A stretch of 16,735 nucleotides of DNA from the NCBI GenBank assembly GCA_028825055.1, contig JAPKAW010000019.1, positions 1-16,735 on the forward strand, read 5' to 3'. The notes under the pieces are model-generated. The model saw only the letters and a list, made by a program, of their open reading frames with translations. It did not search any database and was not told the origin of the DNA. Origin of the DNA: Flavobacteriales bacterium. Lineage in GTDB: Bacteria > Bacteroidota > Bacteroidia > Flavobacteriales_D > Sanyastnellaceae. Each line of letters starts with the position of its first letter. Position 1 is the first letter of the stretch. Position numbers and translations under genes: made by a program. Shown piece after piece: positions 15,101 to 16,735 of the stretch.

Positions 15101-16735
15101 ATGATTCGTCCAAGAGACATCCCTACTCCGTTTTTCATTCATCTCGTACGTTGGAGCAGATTCGTGTTGGTCTTCAGTTGCAGTTTACTGGCTTCCAAAA
15201 ACCATAGTGGTCAAGCCTACTTTCTCAATGGAACGGCGTCGCCCATTGAAGGGGACTGTTATCAATTAACGACAACGCAAAGCAATCAGAACGGAACCAT
15301 TTGGAACGGAGAGTTCATCGACTTGGACTCCCCCTTTGAACTGTCCTTTACCATGAATTTCGGAACAATTGATGTCACCGGTGCAGATGGCATGGTTTTC
15401 GTCCTGCAGGATGTCGGAACAGATGCCTTGGGACAAAGCGGAGGAGCATTAGGGTTCAATGGATTTGACCCCAGTTTTGGCGTTGAATTTGACACGTGGA
15501 ACAATGGTCAATATGGTGATTTAGCCCAAGATCACATTGGGTTCATTTCTGATGGCTCCGTCAATCATGCCCCACCGACAGGTCTTGGCGGCCCGGTTCA
15601 GGCAAGTTTAGAGAACATCAACATCGAGGACGGTGCTGATCACCCTGTTAAGATCACGTGGGATCCGGAAACCCAAATAATCGCCGTTTACTTTGATTGC
15701 GCCTTTCGGTTGGCTGAACAGATTGACTTAGTTGCCGATATTTTTAATGGCCAGAACTTGGTTTACTGGGGGTTTACGGGGAGCACTGGGGGATCCTTTA
15801 ACAATCAGAGTGTCTGTCTCTCCGAGAACATCATCGCCACAGGTCCTGAGACAGTCATCTGTCCAGGTGCATCCGTTGAACTGAATGTCGTTGGAGCTCC
15901 CAATGCAACTTACACCTGGGACCCTCCCACCTTTCTCTCAGATCCGAACAACGCAACAACCTGGTGCACTCCTGACTCAAGCATGGCGTATACAGTTACG
16001 TACGAAGGGTTTTGCGATGCTGAAATCACCGATTCTGTCTTTGTATTTGTGGAACCGCTCGTCGCCTCGGCTGAAACCTTGGCGGGAACGACCATCACGT
16101 GCGACATCTCACAAATTGAATTGTTCGGTGCTTCCAACTTTCCAAATGGCGTTTCTTACGACTGGCAAAACGATGACCCTGGAAACTTCGTCTCCAACTT
16201 AGGTCCCAATGCCACCGTGAATGCCGCGGGTATCTATACGTTGATTGTGACAAGTGATGATGGTGTTTGCATCGATGAGGTCAGCGTGGAGATCACCTCT
16301 GATTTCAGCACGTTGGACGTTATTTTGTCTTCTTCCGGTGCGCAATTTGATTGCACCACTGAATTTTTAGAAATCACGGCAACAGCAGCAGCCGATGCTC
16401 TATTGGAATGGAACATTCCATCGGGAGCGAATTGGGACTGGATATTGGAACCCGCAGTTATCGAGACTTCGACGCCTGGATCTTGGAGCGTCACCTCAAC
16501 CAATCCCGCCAATGGATGCTACACTGAAACCACCCTGGTCCTCGAAGTCGATTTCACCGATCCACAGGTAGAAGCTGGCTGGTCTGACACCATTACATGC
16601 GCGTCTCCTGCTGCCTCGATTTATGACATCCTCATCACTCCCGAAAGCTATACTCCGATGCTCGACTGGAACTGGAGCGAGGGCAGCCTCAATGCCGTCG
16701 ACCCGCTCAATCCAATCGCATATCTACCGGGGACG
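15101..16735 (+). CDS. Large secreted L-type lectin-domain protein (5' part, runs off right edge)
   Basis: An open frame of 545 codons starts at the ATG at 15101 and is still open at the last base of the window. A signal peptide is likely (hydrophobic core about 21-31, possible cleavage near SGQA). Residues about 39-240 form an L-type (legume-like) lectin domain: GADGMVFVLQ (94-103), GGALGFNGF (114-122), VEFDTWNN (128-135), DHIGF (144-148) and VYWGFTGSTGG (221-231). The FDTWNN and DH residues match the metal and sugar site of the family. From about 250 onward come at least four Ig/PKD-like repeats of about 75-85 residues, with recurring patterns such as ITC, YDW or LEW and a late NGC. In Bacteroidota such proteins usually end in a T9SS sorting domain; that end lies outside the window. 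A role in adhesion or glycan binding is inferred. Confidence 0.85.
   Translation, partial: MIRPRDIPTPFFIHLVRWSRFVLVFSCSLLASKNHSGQAYFLNGTASPIEGDCYQLTTTQSNQNGTIWNGEFIDLDSPFELSFTMNFGTIDVTGADGMVFVLQDVGTDALGQSGGALGFNGFDPSFGVEFDTWNNGQYGDLAQDHIGFISDGSVNHAPPTGLGGPVQASLENINIEDGADHPVKITWDPETQIIAVYFDCAFRLAEQIDLVADIFNGQNLVYWGFTGSTGGSFNNQSVCLSENIIATGPETVICPGASVELNVVGAPNATYTWDPPTFLSDPNNATTWCTPDSSMAYTVTYEGFCDAEITDSVFVFVEPLVASAETLAGTTITCDISQIELFGASNFPNGVSYDWQNDDPGNFVSNLGPNATVNAAGIYTLIVTSDDGVCIDEVSVEITSDFSTLDVILSSSGAQFDCTTEFLEITATAAADALLEWNIPSGANWDWILEPAVIETSTPGSWSVTSTNPANGCYTETTLVLEVDFTDPQVEAGWSDTITCASPAASIYDILITPESYTPMLDWNWSEGSLNAVDPLNPIAYLPGT

Noticed and set aside
1..16735. CRISPR arrays, tRNA or rRNA genes, insertion sequences, integrases, toxin-antitoxin or phage-defence genes
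   Set aside because: I looked for them on both strands and found no supporting repeats, cloverleaf sequences or protein motifs.

Overview
The window looks like chromosomal DNA of a free-living, probably marine, member of the Bacteroidota (Flavobacteriales-like). The evidence is a type IX secretion system (T9SS) plug protein, a protease with SprB-type repeats and a gliding-motility-type C-terminal sorting domain, a TonB-dependent receptor with an N-terminal carboxypeptidase-regulatory-like domain, a Na+-NQR operon, and a perfect Bacteroidota-type -7 promoter box (TAnnTTTG) in front of nqrA. Base composition looks moderate by eye, near half GC, and even across the window. I see no insertion sequence, integrase, tRNA, rRNA or CRISPR array.

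Layout. (1) Positions 1-4728, minus strand: nqrA-nqrB-nqrC-nqrD-nqrE, very tightly packed. nqrE is cut a few codons before its end by the left edge, and nqrF is expected just beyond. These genes encode the sodium-pumping NADH:quinone oxidoreductase. (2) Positions 4729-4816: a short divergent promoter region. (3) Positions 4817-12876, plus strand: six genes in a row with gaps under 40 bp. They are the T9SS plug protein, a short-chain dehydrogenase, a GT4-type glycosyltransferase, peptide chain release factor 3 (prfC), a small secreted protein with a carboxypeptidase-regulatory-like domain, and an 852-residue TonB-dependent receptor. (4) Positions 12884-14851, minus strand: a secreted M43 (pappalysin-type) zinc metalloprotease that ends with a T9SS sorting domain and converges on the receptor gene with a 7-bp gap. 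(5) Positions 15101-16735, plus strand: the first 545 codons of a large secreted protein with an L-type lectin domain followed by Ig/PKD-like repeats. It is still open at the right edge.

How the genes fit together. The left part handles energy conservation and builds a sodium-motive force. The right part has a cell-envelope and secretion theme: a part of the T9SS translocon, at least one clear T9SS cargo (the protease), a probable second cargo (the lectin), and an outer-membrane receptor with a small companion. The placement of prfC, a cytoplasmic translation factor, among envelope genes is the least expected part of the layout.

I do not see a clear, previously undescribed system. The points most worth a second look are the small secreted protein paired with an orphan TonB-dependent receptor that carries the same kind of domain, the open-ended lectin adhesin, a Gly-to-Phe change in the protease zinc motif, and a variant flavinylation motif in NqrC.
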